Assembly (NCBI GenBank): GCA_930367205.1
Contig: OV884009.1
Span: 124,504,639 to 124,568,638 of the forward strand
Direction: 5' to 3'
DNA: 64,000 nt
Origin: Acanthosoma haemorrhoidale
Taxonomy: Eukaryota; Arthropoda; Insecta; Hemiptera; Acanthosomatidae
The notes beneath the pieces were generated by a model. The model did no database searches. It saw only the letters and a list, made by a program, of their open reading frames with translations, and was not told the DNA's origin. The translations under genes were made by a program, and so were the position numbers. Shown here one piece after another: positions 16,313 through 28,105 of the stretch (position 1 is the stretch's first letter; each line of letters begins with the position of its first letter).

Positions 16313-16876
16313 TTACATATTTTTGAGTTCATTTAAATTGTTAAAAAGAGTATTAGTATTAATATTCAACTCAAATGGTACACATTCCACAGGTTGAGTG
16401 AGTGGATTTTCTTTTTCTTTCTTGTAAATGTCAACCATCTTGGTTAGCAGGTCCAGAGAGTCGCTGATTTGTTCAATACTAGAACGAAGCTTCACCGTTT
16501 CATTCCTGTTGAAACATGTCGATGGAGAGTTCATCTCAAGGGTTAACGGACTTTGATTGAACATTGCAAAACAGTGAAACACTTGTACTATCTTCATTAC
16601 CCTGTTTCTACCCCTCAGAGAAAATAAACAGATCACATTTTTACACCTTACCCGGTCTTCAACGCCAGCGTTCTTGTCGCGTCTGCACTGGAAAAGAGAC
16701 AGCAGCCTAGGAATCTGGTCTGTGATGAATCTCCACTCCTCCGTGTCCATATAGACGCACGTTTTCTTGTCAATGATGGCGATAGTAGGCTCATAATCGC
16801 AAAGACCAACTCGAACTAATTTGCTACTAGTGATGGGGTAATCAGTCACTAGTTCCAATCGTCTTGAACCAACCAT
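16313..16876 (-). CDS. Unrecognised Polinton ORF (187 aa)
   Basis: I do not recognise this protein. From the ATG at 16876 it starts MVGSRRLELVTDYPITSS. A central part, TIAIIDKKTCVYMDTEEWRFI, has a faint likeness to PC4-type DNA-binding proteins (strand then acidic-tryptophan helix), not enough for a call. Cysteines occur in the middle, and the last ~60 residues look helical (EQISDSLDLLTKMVDIYKKEKEN). The frame is also open upstream of the ATG to about 16936, where 'cttaattag' and further on 'accttccag' could be splice acceptors. It might therefore be the last exon of the BIR gene just upstream on the same strand. Confidence 0.45.
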   Translation of the reverse strand: MVGSRRLELVTDYPITSSKLVRVGLCDYEPTIAIIDKKTCVYMDTEEWRFITDQIPRLLSLFQCRRDKNAGVEDRVRCKNVICLFSLRGRNRVMKIVQVFHCFAMFNQSPLTLEMNSPSTCFNRNETVKLRSSIEQISDSLDLLTKMVDIYKKEKENPLTQPVECVPFELNINTNTLFNNLNELKNM

Positions 16877-16877
16877 C

Positions 16878-17394
16878 TCACAAAGCTTCAATGTTGACAC
16901 TGGAAGGTCTCCGCAGAGTGGAGGGGGAAAGATGAAGTTTTTCTAAATTCTTAATTAGTTGATTTATTTCATTTCTTTTTATTTCATACAATGATATATG
17001 ATTTTTCAATACCTTGAGTTGGTTAATAAAGATTTCAAGTCTGCAGCCCGTATCACAGCAACCCACATACGTTTGTTTCGAAAAATTTTTTTTCCTCTTC
17101 ACCATCAACCTCATCCACTACACCTATTTTTATTGGCAAACTCTCCAGTTGATCTAAATACTTGATAAATGAACAATTTTCAGACCATTTCTTGTGATCC
17201 ACAAAAGGATCGTCATACAACTCCCACTGATGCAATATTATTCCGCAAAATGGACACCTTGTTCGGTCAGAGACTTTCAAGTAATAAAATCCCGCTGCGG
17301 CCAACTTCACAACACTCACTGGCGATGTCCAACCGACAAATGTAGACAGACGGTCTCGCTCATACCTCAAGTTCCTACTTGTCTGCAGTACCAT
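16878..17394 (-). pseudogene. IAP-like BIR-domain gene next to the right TIR, probably frameshifted
   Basis: From the ATG at 17394 a clear BIR domain occupies residues ~14-80: LAAAGFYYLKVSDRTRC-P-F-C, W57, DDP, His67 and Cys74, with exact C-x2-C-x16-H-x6-C zinc spacing. Inhibitor-of-apoptosis proteins use this fold to block caspases or capture their antagonists. The frame ends at 17053. An overlapping frame (17114-16878) continues with plausible sequence (CRLEIFINQLKVLKNHISLYEI, coiled-coil-like). The switch would fall in the run of A and T near 17083-17098, a typical frameshift site. A splice between the two is the alternative. No RING finger is visible. Its 5' end lies in the outer, diverged part of the TIR, and the left TIR retains a decayed match to the first ~40 nt. 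Confidence 0.75.
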
Positions 17395-17961
17395 CGTCAA
17401 CTGGTTAACAAATTACCCGCTGTCCAAGGTCGACAACAGGCACATCTCCTCAGACCACAGGTAACGTCACGTAGTCAATGACATCGTCACGTCACAGGTT
17501 GCAGCAGGCTCATACTACCTCAGGTCCCTACTTGTACAGTCATCGACTATGTAAATAAAAAAAAAAACAACTGCCCCCAGGTGTGTACTACTACAGCCTG
17601 CTCTGGCCACAGGTTACGTCAATGACATAATGACGCAACGGCGGGGATCGCACAGAGTCAATGCCATCATGACGTCACGAGACCAGCAAGGCCATAACAG
17701 TACAGTCATCAACGATGTAAATAAACAACAACCGCTCAAGGCATACGACACTGGACACTGGTTACGTCATGAGGTCATTGACCTCATGACGTAACAGCAA
17801 GGATTCCCGACACAATGCCATCATGACGTGGCACATGGGTTGTTCAACTGTGGACTTCCGCCCGCAAGATCTTCCCCTCCCGCCCGCGTAAACACCCCCC
17901 CTCACCCTAGTAGTGGGTCAAGGTCATTTCACAATTTTACAACCCGCCTTTTATATCTACT
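17357..17961 (-). repeat. Right terminal inverted repeat of the Polinton
   Basis: 17437-17961 is the high-identity inverted partner of 3873-4515. Diverged similarity reaches about 17357, inside the BIR gene. It has one copy of the 111-bp unit that is doubled on the left, and lacks a 6-nt piece found there. Confidence 0.93.
17762..17794. repeat. 33-nt palindrome in right TIR
   Basis: This is the exact counterpart of the palindrome at 4046-4078, with 16-nt arms and one central base. Confidence 0.9.
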
Positions 17962-17967
17962 GGTTTA
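17962..17967. other. Polinton target site duplication, right (GGTTTA)
   Basis: This is identical to 3867-3872. Satellite sequence resumes in register immediately after it (ATATCAACAAAATAACC). Confidence 0.95.
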
Positions 17968-18300
17968 ATATCAACAAAATAACCAATAATTGCTCGTGTG
18001 TATTGGAAAATACGCAAGCCTATATATAGCTATAGAATAAGACTTCAATATCGACAATATCAGCAATAATTGCTAGTGTGTAGTAGCCAAGACGTCTAGC
18101 TATATATAGGTATAGAATAAGACTTCAATATCGGTAAATTAACGAATAATTGCTAGTGTGTTGTGGCAAAGACGTCTGCATATATATATAGCTAAAGAAT
18201 AAGGCTTTAATATAGTAATATATATTATAACTGCTAATGTGGAGTGGCAATTACGCATTCATCTATGCAGCTAAATTAGAAGACTTCATTAATGGTGACA

Positions 18301-18570
18301 TTTTTTTTTATTATTATTACTCATTATTGGGCTATAATTAAAATCTGCCTTTTATGAGGCAATAAAAAAATAAGATGAACGCTCTCATTCATACCATATT
18401 TATAATTCATCATTCACTCGCTCAATCATACAATATTTACAGACAGCCCAGAGACCTCCCAAAGCAACATGCGAAGAGAAAGCGGAGTCTTAAGAATTCA
18501 CCCACGCTTCTTCGTCAGCCACGTCACCGGATACTAGACAGTGGAAGCTGATTAAGAGCGTGAAGGCCTA
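18301..18570 (-). mobile_element. 5'-truncated poly(A) retroelement copy 3
   Basis: It has the same element and the same junctions as copies at 1756 and 3300. The following satellite starts 'atagtaaaattagc', the original right junction. Confidence 0.7.
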
Positions 18571-19360
18571 ATAGTAAAATTAGCATAATTGCTGGTGGGC
18601 ATTGGCAACGGCACCATCCTATATATAGCTAAAGTATAAGGTTCAATATCGCCAATAATTGCTAGTGTATAATGAAACATACGCATGCCCATATATAGCT
18701 AAAGAATAAGACTTTAATATAGTAATATATATTATAACTGCTAGTGTAGAGTGGCAATGACGCATTCATATATGCAGCTAAAAAAGAAGTCTTTATTATA
18801 GATGAAAAAAGCATAACTGCCGGCGTAGATTGGCAAAGACGCCATCCTATATATAGCTAAAAAATAAGGTTCAATATCAACAAAACAACCAATAATTGCT
18901 AGTGTGTATTGGAAAATACGCAAGCCTATATATAGCTAAAGAATAAGACTTCAATATCGGTAAATTAACCAATAATTGCTAGTGTGTTGTGGCAAAGACG
19001 TCTGCATATATATAGCTAAAGAATCAGACTTTAATATAGTAATATTTATTATAACTGCAAGTGTGGAGTGGCAATGACGTATTCACATATGCAGGTAAAT
19101 TAGTAGCCTTCATTATAAGTGAAATTAGCATAATTTCCGGTGTACATTGGCATTACGCCATTCAATATATACCTAAAGAATAAGGTTCAATATCGACAAA
19201 ATAACCAATAATTGCGTGTGGGTTGTGGCAAAGACGTGTGCATATATATAGCTAAAGAATCAGACTTTAATATAGTAATATATATTATAACTGCTAATGT
19301 GGAGTGGCAATTACGCATTCATCTATGCAGCTAAATTAGAAGACTTCATTAATGGTGACA

Positions 19361-19630
19361 TTTTTTTTTATTATTATTACTCTTTATTGGGCTATAATTA
19401 AAATCTGCCTTTTATGAGGCAATAAAAAAATAAGATGAACGCTCTCATTCATACCATATTTATAATTCATCATTCACTCGCTCAATCATACAATATTTAC
19501 AGACAACCCAGAGACCTCCCAAAGCAACATGCGAAGAGAAAGCGGAGTCTTAAGAATTCACCCACGCTTCTTCGTCAGCCACGTCACCGGATACTAGACA
19601 GTGGAAGCTGATTAGGAGCGTGAAGGCCTA
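19361..19630 (-). mobile_element. 5'-truncated poly(A) retroelement copy 4
   Basis: It lies exactly 1,060 bp after copy 3 and is nearly identical, arising from the tandem duplication of that block. It keeps the original junctions. Confidence 0.7.
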
Positions 19631-22600
19631 ATAGTAAAATTAGCATAATTGCTGGCGGGCATTGGCAACGGCACCATCCTATATATAGCTAAAGTATAAG
19701 GTTCAATATCGCCAATAATTGCTAGTGTATAATGAAACATACGCATGCCCATATATAGCTAAAGAATAAGACTTTAATATAGTAATATATATTATAACTG
19801 CTAGTGTAGAGTGGCAATGACGCATTCATATATGCAGCTAAAAAAGAAGTCTTTATTATAGATGAAAAAAGCATAACTGCCGGCGTAGATTGGCAAAGAC
19901 GCCATCCTATATATAGCTAAAAAATAAGGTTCAATATGAACAAAATAACCAATAATTGCTAGTGTGTATTGGAAAATACGCAAGCCTATATATAGCTAAA
20001 GAATAAGACTTCAATATCGGTAAATTAACCAATAATTGCTAGTGTGTTGTGGCAAAGACGTCTGCATATATATAGCTAAAGAATCAGACTTTAATATAGT
20101 AATATTTATTATAACTGCAAGTGTGGAGTGGCAATGACGTATTCACATATGCAGGTAAATTAGTAGCCTTCATTATAAGTGAAATTAGCATAATTTCCGG
20201 TGTACATTGGCATTACGCCATTCAATATATACCTAAAGAATAAGGTTCAATATCGACAAAATAACCAATAATTGCGTGTGGGTTGTGGCAAAGACGTGTG
20301 CATATATATAGCTAAAGAATCAGACTTTAATATAGTAATATTTATTATAACTGCAAGTGTGGAGTGGCAATGACGTATTCACATATGCAGGTAAATTAGT
20401 AGCCTTCATTATAAGTGAAATTAGCATAATTGCCGGTGTACATTGGCATTACGCCATTCAATATTTAGCTAAAGAATAAGGTTCAATATCGACAAAATAA
20501 CCAATGATTGCGTGTGGGTTGTGGCAAAGACGTGTGCATATATATAGCTAAAGAATCAGACTTTAATATAGTAATATTTATTATAACTGCAAGTGTGGAG
20601 TGGCAATGACGTATTCACATATGCAGGTAAATTAGTAGCCTTCATTATAAGTGAAATTAGCATAATTGCCGGTGTACATTGGCATTACGCCATTCAATAT
20701 ATACCTAAAGAATAAGGTTCAATATCGACAAAATAACCAATAATTGCGTGTGGGTTGTGGCAAAGACGTGTGCATATATATAGCTAAAGAATCAGACTTT
20801 ATTATAGTAATATTTATTATAACTCCAAGTGTGGAGTGGCAATGACGTATTCACATATGCAGGTAAATTAGTAGCCTTCATTATAAGTAAAATTAGCATA
20901 ATTGCCGGTGTACATTGGCATTACGCCATTCAATATATAGCTAAAGAATAAGGTTCAATATCGACAAAATAACCAATAATTGCGTGTGGGTTGTAACAAA
21001 GACGTGTGCATATATATAGCTAAAGAATCAGACTTTAATATAGTAATATTTATTATAACTGCAAGTGTGGAGTGGCAATGAAGTATTCACATGTGCAGGT
21101 ATTTTAGTAGCCTTCAATATAAGTGAAATTAGCATAATTGCCGGTGCACATTGGCATTACGCCATTCAATATATAGCTAAAGAATAAGTTTCAATAACGA
21201 CAAAATAACCAATAATTGCGTATGGGTTGTGGCAAAGACGTGTGCTTATATATAGCTAAAGAATCAGACTTTATTATAGTAATATTTATTATAACTGCAA
21301 GTGTGGAGTGGCAATGACGTATTCACATATGCAGGTAAACTAGTAGCCTTTATTATAAGTGAAATTAGCATAATTGCCGGTGTACATTGGCATTACGCCA
21401 TTCAATATATAGCTAAAGAATATGGTTCAATATCGACAAAATAACCAATAATTGCGTGTGGGTTGTGTCATAGACGTGTGCATATATATAACTAAAAAAT
21501 CAGACTTTGATATAGTAATATTTATTATAACTGCAAGTGTGGAGTGGCAATGACGTATTCACATATGCAGGTAAATTAGTAGCCTTCATTATAAGTGAAA
21601 TTAGCATAATTTCCGGTGTACATTGGCATTACGCCATTCAATATATAGCTAAAGAATAAGGTTCAATATCGACAAAATAACCAATAATTGCGTGTGGGTT
21701 GTGGCATAGACGTGTGCATATATATATAGCTAAAGAATCAGACTTTAATATAGTAATATTTATTATAACTGCAAGTGTAGAGTGGCAATGAAGTATTCAA
21801 GTGTGCAGGTATTTTAGTAGCCTTCATTATAATTGAAATTAGCATAATTGCCGGTGCACATTGGCATTACGCCATTCAATATATAGCTAAAGAATAAGTT
21901 TCAATAACGACAAAATAACCAATAATTGCGTGTGGGTTGTGGCAAAGACGTGTGCTTATATATAGCTAAAGAATCAGACTTTAATATAGTAATATTTATT
22001 ATAACTGCAAGTGTGGAGTGGCAATGACGTATTCACATATGCAGGTAAATTAGTAGCCTTTATTATAAGTGAAATTAGCATAATTTCCGGTGTACATTGG
22101 CATTACGCCATTCAATATATACCTAAAGAATAAGGTTCAATATCGACAAAATAACCAATAATTGCGTGTGGGTTGTGGCAAAGACGTGTGCATATATATA
22201 GCTAAAGAATCAGACTTTATTATAGTAATATTTATTATAACTCCAAGTGTGGAGTGGCAATGACGTATTCACATATGCAGGTAAATTAGTAGCCTTCATT
22301 ATAAGTAAAATTAGCATAATTGCCGGTGTACATTGGCATTACGCCATTCAATATATAGCTAAAGAATAAGGTTCAATATCGACAAAATAACCAATAATTG
22401 CGTGTGGGTTGTGGCAAAGACGTGTGCATATATATAGCTAAAAAATCAGACTTTAATATAGTAATATTTATTATAACTGCAAGTGTGGAGTGGCAATGAC
22501 GTATTCACATATGCAGGTAAATTAGTAGCCTTCATTATAAGTGAAATTAGCATAATTGCCGGTGTACATTGGCATTACGCCATTCAATATATAGCTAAAG

Positions 22601-25600
22601 AATAAGGTTCAATATCGACAAAATAACCAATAATTGCGTGTGGGTTGTGGCATAGACGTGTGCATATATATAGCTAAAGAATCAGACTTTAATATAGTAA
22701 TATTTATTATAACTGCAAGTGTGGAGTGGCAATGAAGTATTCACATGTGCAGGTATTTTAGTAGCCTTCATTATAAGTGAAATTAGCATAATTGCCGGTG
22801 CACATTGGCATTACACCATTCAATATATAGCTAAAGAATAAGTTTCAATAACGACAAAATAACCAATAATTGCGTGTGGGTTGTGGCAAAGACGTGTGCT
22901 TATATATAGCTAAAGAATCAGACTTTAATATAGTAATATTTATTATAACTGCAAGTGTGGAGTGGCAATGACGTATTCACATATGCAGGTAAATTAGTAG
23001 CCTTTATTATAAGTGAAATTAGCATAATTTCCGGTGTACATGGGCATTACGCCATTCAATATATACCTAAAGAATAAGGTTCAATATCGACAAAATAACC
23101 AATAATTGCGTGTGGGTTGTGGCAAAGACGTGTGCATATATATAGCTAAAGAATCAGACTTTAATATAGTAATATTTATTATAACTGCAAGTGTGGAGTG
23201 GCAATGACGTATTCACATATGCAGGTAAATAAGTAGCCTTCATTATAAGTGAAATTAGCATAATTGCCGGTGTACATTGGCATTACGCCATTCAATATAT
23301 AGCTAAAGAATAAGGTGCAATATCGACAAAATAACCAATAATTGCGTGTGGGTTGTGGCATAGACGTGTGCATATATATAGCTAAAGAATCAGGCTTTAA
23401 TATAGTAATATTTATTATAACTGCAAGTGTGGAGTGGCAATGACGTATTCACATATGCAGGTAAATTAGTAGCCTTCATTATAAGTGAAATTAGCATAAT
23501 TGCCGGTGTACATTGGCATTACGCCATTCAATATATAGCTAAAGAATAAGGTTCAATATCGACAAAATAACCAATAACTGCGTGTGGGTTGTGGCATAGA
23601 CGTGTGCATATATATAGCTAAAGAATCAGACTTTAATATAGTAATATTTATTATAACTGCAAGTGTGGAGTGGCAATGACGTATTCACATATGCAGGTAA
23701 ATTAGTAGCCTTTATTATAAGTGAAATTAGCATAATTGCCGGTGTACATTGGCATTACGCCATTCAATATATAGCTAAAGAATAATGTTCAATATCGACA
23801 AAATAACCAATAATTGCGTGTGGGTTGTGGCATAGACGTGTGCATATATATATAGCTAAAGAATCAGACTTTAATATAGTAATATTTATTATAACTGCAA
23901 GTGTGGAGTGGCAATGAAGTATTCACATGTGCAGGTATTTTAGTAGCCTTCATTATAAGTGAAATTAGCATAATTGCCGGTGCACATTGGCATTACGCCA
24001 TTCAATATATAGCTAAAGAATAAGTTTCAATAACGACAAAATAACCAATAATTGCGTGTGGGTTGTGGCAAAGACGTGTGCTTATATATAGCTAAAGAAT
24101 CAGACTTTAATATAGTAATATTTATTATAACTGCAAGTGTGGAGTGGCAATGACGTATTCACATATGCAGGTAAATTAGTAGCCTTCATTATAAGTGAAA
24201 TTAGCATAATTGCCGGTGTACATTGGCATTACGCCATTCAATATATAGCTAAAGAATAAGGTTCAATATCGACAAAATAACCAATAACTGCGTGTGGGTT
24301 GTGGCATAGACGTGTGCATATATATAGCTAAAGAATCAGACTTTAATATAGTAATATTTATTATAACTGCAAGTGTGGAGTGGCAATGACGTATTCACAT
24401 ATGCAGGTAAATTAGTAGCCTTTATTATAAGTGAAATTAGCATAATTGCCGGTGTACATTGGCATTACGCCATTCAATATATAGCTAAAGAATAATGTTC
24501 AATATCGACAAAATAACCAATAATTGCGTGTGGGTTGTGGCATAGACGTGTGCATATATATATAGCTAAAGAATCAGACTTTAATATAGTAATATTTATT
24601 ATAACTGCAAGTGTGGAGTGGCAATGAAGTATTCACATGTGCAGGTATTTTAGTAGCCTTCATTAAAAGTGAAATTAGCATAATTGCCGGTGCACATTGG
24701 CATTACGCCATTCAATATATAGCTAAAGAATAAGTTTCAATAACGACAAAATAACCAATAATTGCGTGTGGGTTGTGGCAAAGACGTGTGCTTATATATA
24801 GCTAAAGAATCAGACTTTAATATAGTAATATTTATTATAACTGCAAGTGTGGAGTGGCAATGACGTATTCACATATGCAGGTAAATTAGTAGCCTTTATT
24901 ATAAGTGAAATTAGCATAATTTCCGGTGTACATGGGCATTACGCCATTCAATATATACCTAAAGAATAAGGTTCAATATCGACAAAATAACCAATAATTG
25001 CGTGTGGGTTGTGGCAAAGACGTGTGCATATATATAGCTAAAGAATCAGACTTTAATATAGTAATATTTATTATAACTGCAAGTGTGGAGTGGCAATGAC
25101 GTATTCACATATGCAGGTAAATTAGTAGCCTTCATTATAAGTGAAATTAGCATAATTGCCGGTGCACATTGGCATTACGCCATTCAATATATAGCTAAAG
25201 AATAAGTTTCAATAACGACAAAATAACCAATAATTGCGTGTGGGTTGTGGCAAAGACGTGTGCTTATATATAGCTAAAGAATCAGACTTTAATATAGTAA
25301 TATTTATTATAACTGCAAGTGTGGAGTGGCAATGACGTATTCACATATGCAGGTAAATTAGTAGCCTTTATTATAAGTGAAATTAGCATAATTGCCGGTG
25401 TACATTGGCATTACGCCATTCAATATATAGCTAAAGAATAATGTTCAATATCGACAAAATAACCAATAATTGCGTGTGGGTTGTGGCAAAGACGTGTGCA
25501 TATATATAGCTAAAGAATCAGACTTTAATATAGTAATATTTATTATAACTGCAAGTGTGGAGTGGCAATGACGTATTCACATATGCAGGTAAATTAGTAG

Positions 25601-27429
25601 CCTTCATTATAAGTGAAATTAGCATAATTGCCGGTGTACATTGGCATTACGCCATTCAATATATAGCTAAAGAATAAGGTTCAATATCGACAAAATAACC
25701 AATAATTGCGTGTGGGTTGTGGCAAAGACGTGTGCATATATATAGCTAAAGAATCAGACTTTAATATAGTAATATTTATTATAACTGCAAGTGTGGAGTG
25801 GCGATGACTTATTCACATATGCAGGTAAATTAGTAGCCTTCATTATAAGTGAAATTAGCATAATTGCCGGTGTACATTGGCATTACGCCATTCAATATAT
25901 AGCTAAAGAATAAGGTTCAATATCGACAAAATAACCAATAATTGCGTGTGGGTTGTGGCAAAGACGTGTGCATATATATAGCTAAAGAATCAGACTTTAA
26001 TATAGTAATATTTATTATAACTGCAAGTGTGGAGTGGCAATGACGTATTCACATATGCAGGTAAATTAGTAGCCTTCATTATAAGTGAAATTAGCATAAT
26101 TGCCGGTGCACATTGGCATTACGCCATTCAATATATAGCTAAAGAATAAGTTTCAATAACGACAAAATAACCAATAATTGCGTGTGGGTTGTGGCAAAGA
26201 CGTGTGCTTATATATAGCTAAAGAATCAGACTTTAATATAGTAATATTTATTATAACTGCAAGTGTGGAGTGGCAATGACGTATTCACATATGCAGGTAA
26301 ATTAGTAGCCTTTATTATAAGTGAAATTAGCATAATTTCCGGTGTACATGGGCATTACGCCATTCAATATATACCTAAAGAATAAGGTTCAATATCGACA
26401 AAATAACCAATAATTGCGTGTGGGTTGTGGCAAAGACGTGTGCATATATATAGCTAAAGAATCAGACTTTAATATAGTAATATTTATTATAACTGCAAGT
26501 GTGGAGTGGCAATGACGTATTCACATATGCAGGTAAATTAGTAGCCTTCATTATAAGTGAAATTAGCATAATTGCCGGTGTACATTGGCATTACGCCATT
26601 CAATATATAGCTAAAGAATAAGGTTCAATATCGACAAAATAACCAATAATTGCGTGTGGGTTGTGGCAAAGACGTGTGCATATATATAGCTAAAGAATCA
26701 GACTTTAATATAGTAATATTTATTATAACTGCAAGTGTGGAGTGGCGATGACTTATTCACATATGCAGGTAAATTAGTAGCCTTCATTATAAGTGAAATT
26801 AGCATAATTGCCGGTGTACATTGGCATTACGCCATTCAATATATAGCTAAAGAATAAGGTTCAATATCGACAAAATAACCAATAATTGCGTGTGGGTTGT
26901 GGCATAGACGTGTGCATATATATATAGCTATAGAATAAGACTTTAATATAGTAATATTTATTATAACTGCAAGTGTGGAGTGGCAATGACGTATTCACAT
27001 ATGCAGGTAAATTAGTAGCCTTCATTATAAGTGAAATTAGCATAATTGCCGGTGTACATTGGCATTACGCCATTCAATATATAGCTAAAGAATAAGGTTC
27101 AATATCGACAAAATAACCAATAATTGCGTGTGGGTTGTGGCAAAGACGTGTGCATATATATAGCTAAAGAATCAGACTTTAATATAGTAATATTTATTAT
27201 AACTGCAAGTGTGGAGTGGCAATGACGTATTCACATATGCAGGTAAATTAGTAGCCTTCATTATAAGTGAAATTAGCATAATTGCCGGTGTACATTGGCA
27301 TTACGCCATTCAATATATAGCTAAAGAATAAGGTTCAATATCGACAAAATAACCAATAATTGCGTGTGGGTTGTGGCATAGACGTGTGCATATATATATA
27401 GCTATAGAATAAGACTTTAATATGGTAAT

Positions 27430-28105
27430 ATATATTATAACTGCTAGTGTAGAGTGGCAATGACGCATTCATATATGCAGCTAAATAAGAAGTCTTTATT
27501 ATAGATGAAAAAAGCATAACTGCCGGCGTAGATTGGCAAAGACGCCATCCTATATATAGCTAAAAAATAAGGTTCAATATCAACAAAATAACCAATAATT
27601 GCTAGTGTGTATTGGAAAATACGCAAGCCTATATATAGCTAAAGAATAAGACTTCAATATCGGTAAATTAACCAATAATTGCTAGTGTGTTGTGGCAAAG
27701 ACGTCTGCATATATATAGCTAAAGAATACGGCTTTAATATAGCAATATATATATTATAACTGCTAGTGTGTGGTGGCAAAGACGAATTCATATATATGCA
27801 GCTAGATTAGTAGCCTTCATTATTGGTGACATTTTTATTTATTATTATTACTCTTTATTGGGCTATAATTAAAATCTGCCTTTTATGAGGCAATAAAAAG
27901 TTAAAATAAACGCTCTCATTCATACCATATTTGTAATTCATCATTCACTCCCTTAATCATACAATATTTACAGACAGCCCAGAGACCTCCCAAAGCAACA
28001 TGCGAAGAGAAAGCGGAGTCTTAAGAATTCACCCACGCTTCTTCGTCAGCCGCGTCACCGGATACTAGACAGTGGAAGCTGATTAAGAGCGTGAAGGCCT
28101 ATAAT
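27430..28105 (-). mobile_element. Older satellite block with truncated retroelement copy 5 (element at 27832-28100)
   Basis: The block begins with flank-type monomers matching 18720-18960, then carries the retroelement. The poly(T) end is shortened and interrupted (tttttattt). The right junction differs from copies 1-4: 'aggcctataataattgcgtg' jumps straight into a C monomer, a deletion of the original flank. Confidence 0.75.

Larger units (their letters stand above)
3873..17961. mobile_element. Polinton/Maverick DNA transposon, 14,089 bp, with TIRs and target duplication
   Basis: The ends are AGTAGATATAAAAGGCGGG and its reverse complement, within long TIRs, flanked by a perfect 6-bp duplication. 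Inside are the Polinton hallmark genes: protein-primed type B DNA polymerase, FtsK/HerA-type packaging ATPase, adenain-like protease, and minor and major capsid proteins. It also carries a PLA2-like virion protein, two BIR-domain genes, a DUF8207-type gene and a chromodomain ORF. A DDE integrase core is not found anywhere between the TIRs. Several genes are broken. The genes run in two blocks that diverge around 11952-12004. The element sits wholly inside satellite DNA. Confidence 0.96.
17968..19984. repeat. Satellite DNA, right flank: irregular ~79-bp monomers
   Basis: The first ~330 bp match 2960-3300, so the insertion split a once continuous repeat block. Monomer order is irregular as on the left. 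A 1,060-bp segment is duplicated in tandem (about 18206-19265 and 19266-20325), each copy with one truncated retroelement. The first A-B-C 236-bp unit of the main array type already appears at ~19020-19255. No genes seen. Confidence 0.9.

Noticed and set aside
16313..16876. Calling the unknown minus-strand ORF a PC4-type coactivator
   Set aside because: Only a short strand-helix stretch is reminiscent; without a profile search this is too weak to name.
18741..18923. Recurring ~60-codon minus-strand open frames (also at 19801, 27444, 31030, 32960, 35834 and similar)
   Set aside because: They follow the satellite period, consist of low-complexity Tyr/Ile-rich translation, lack any family resemblance, and vary with each unit.
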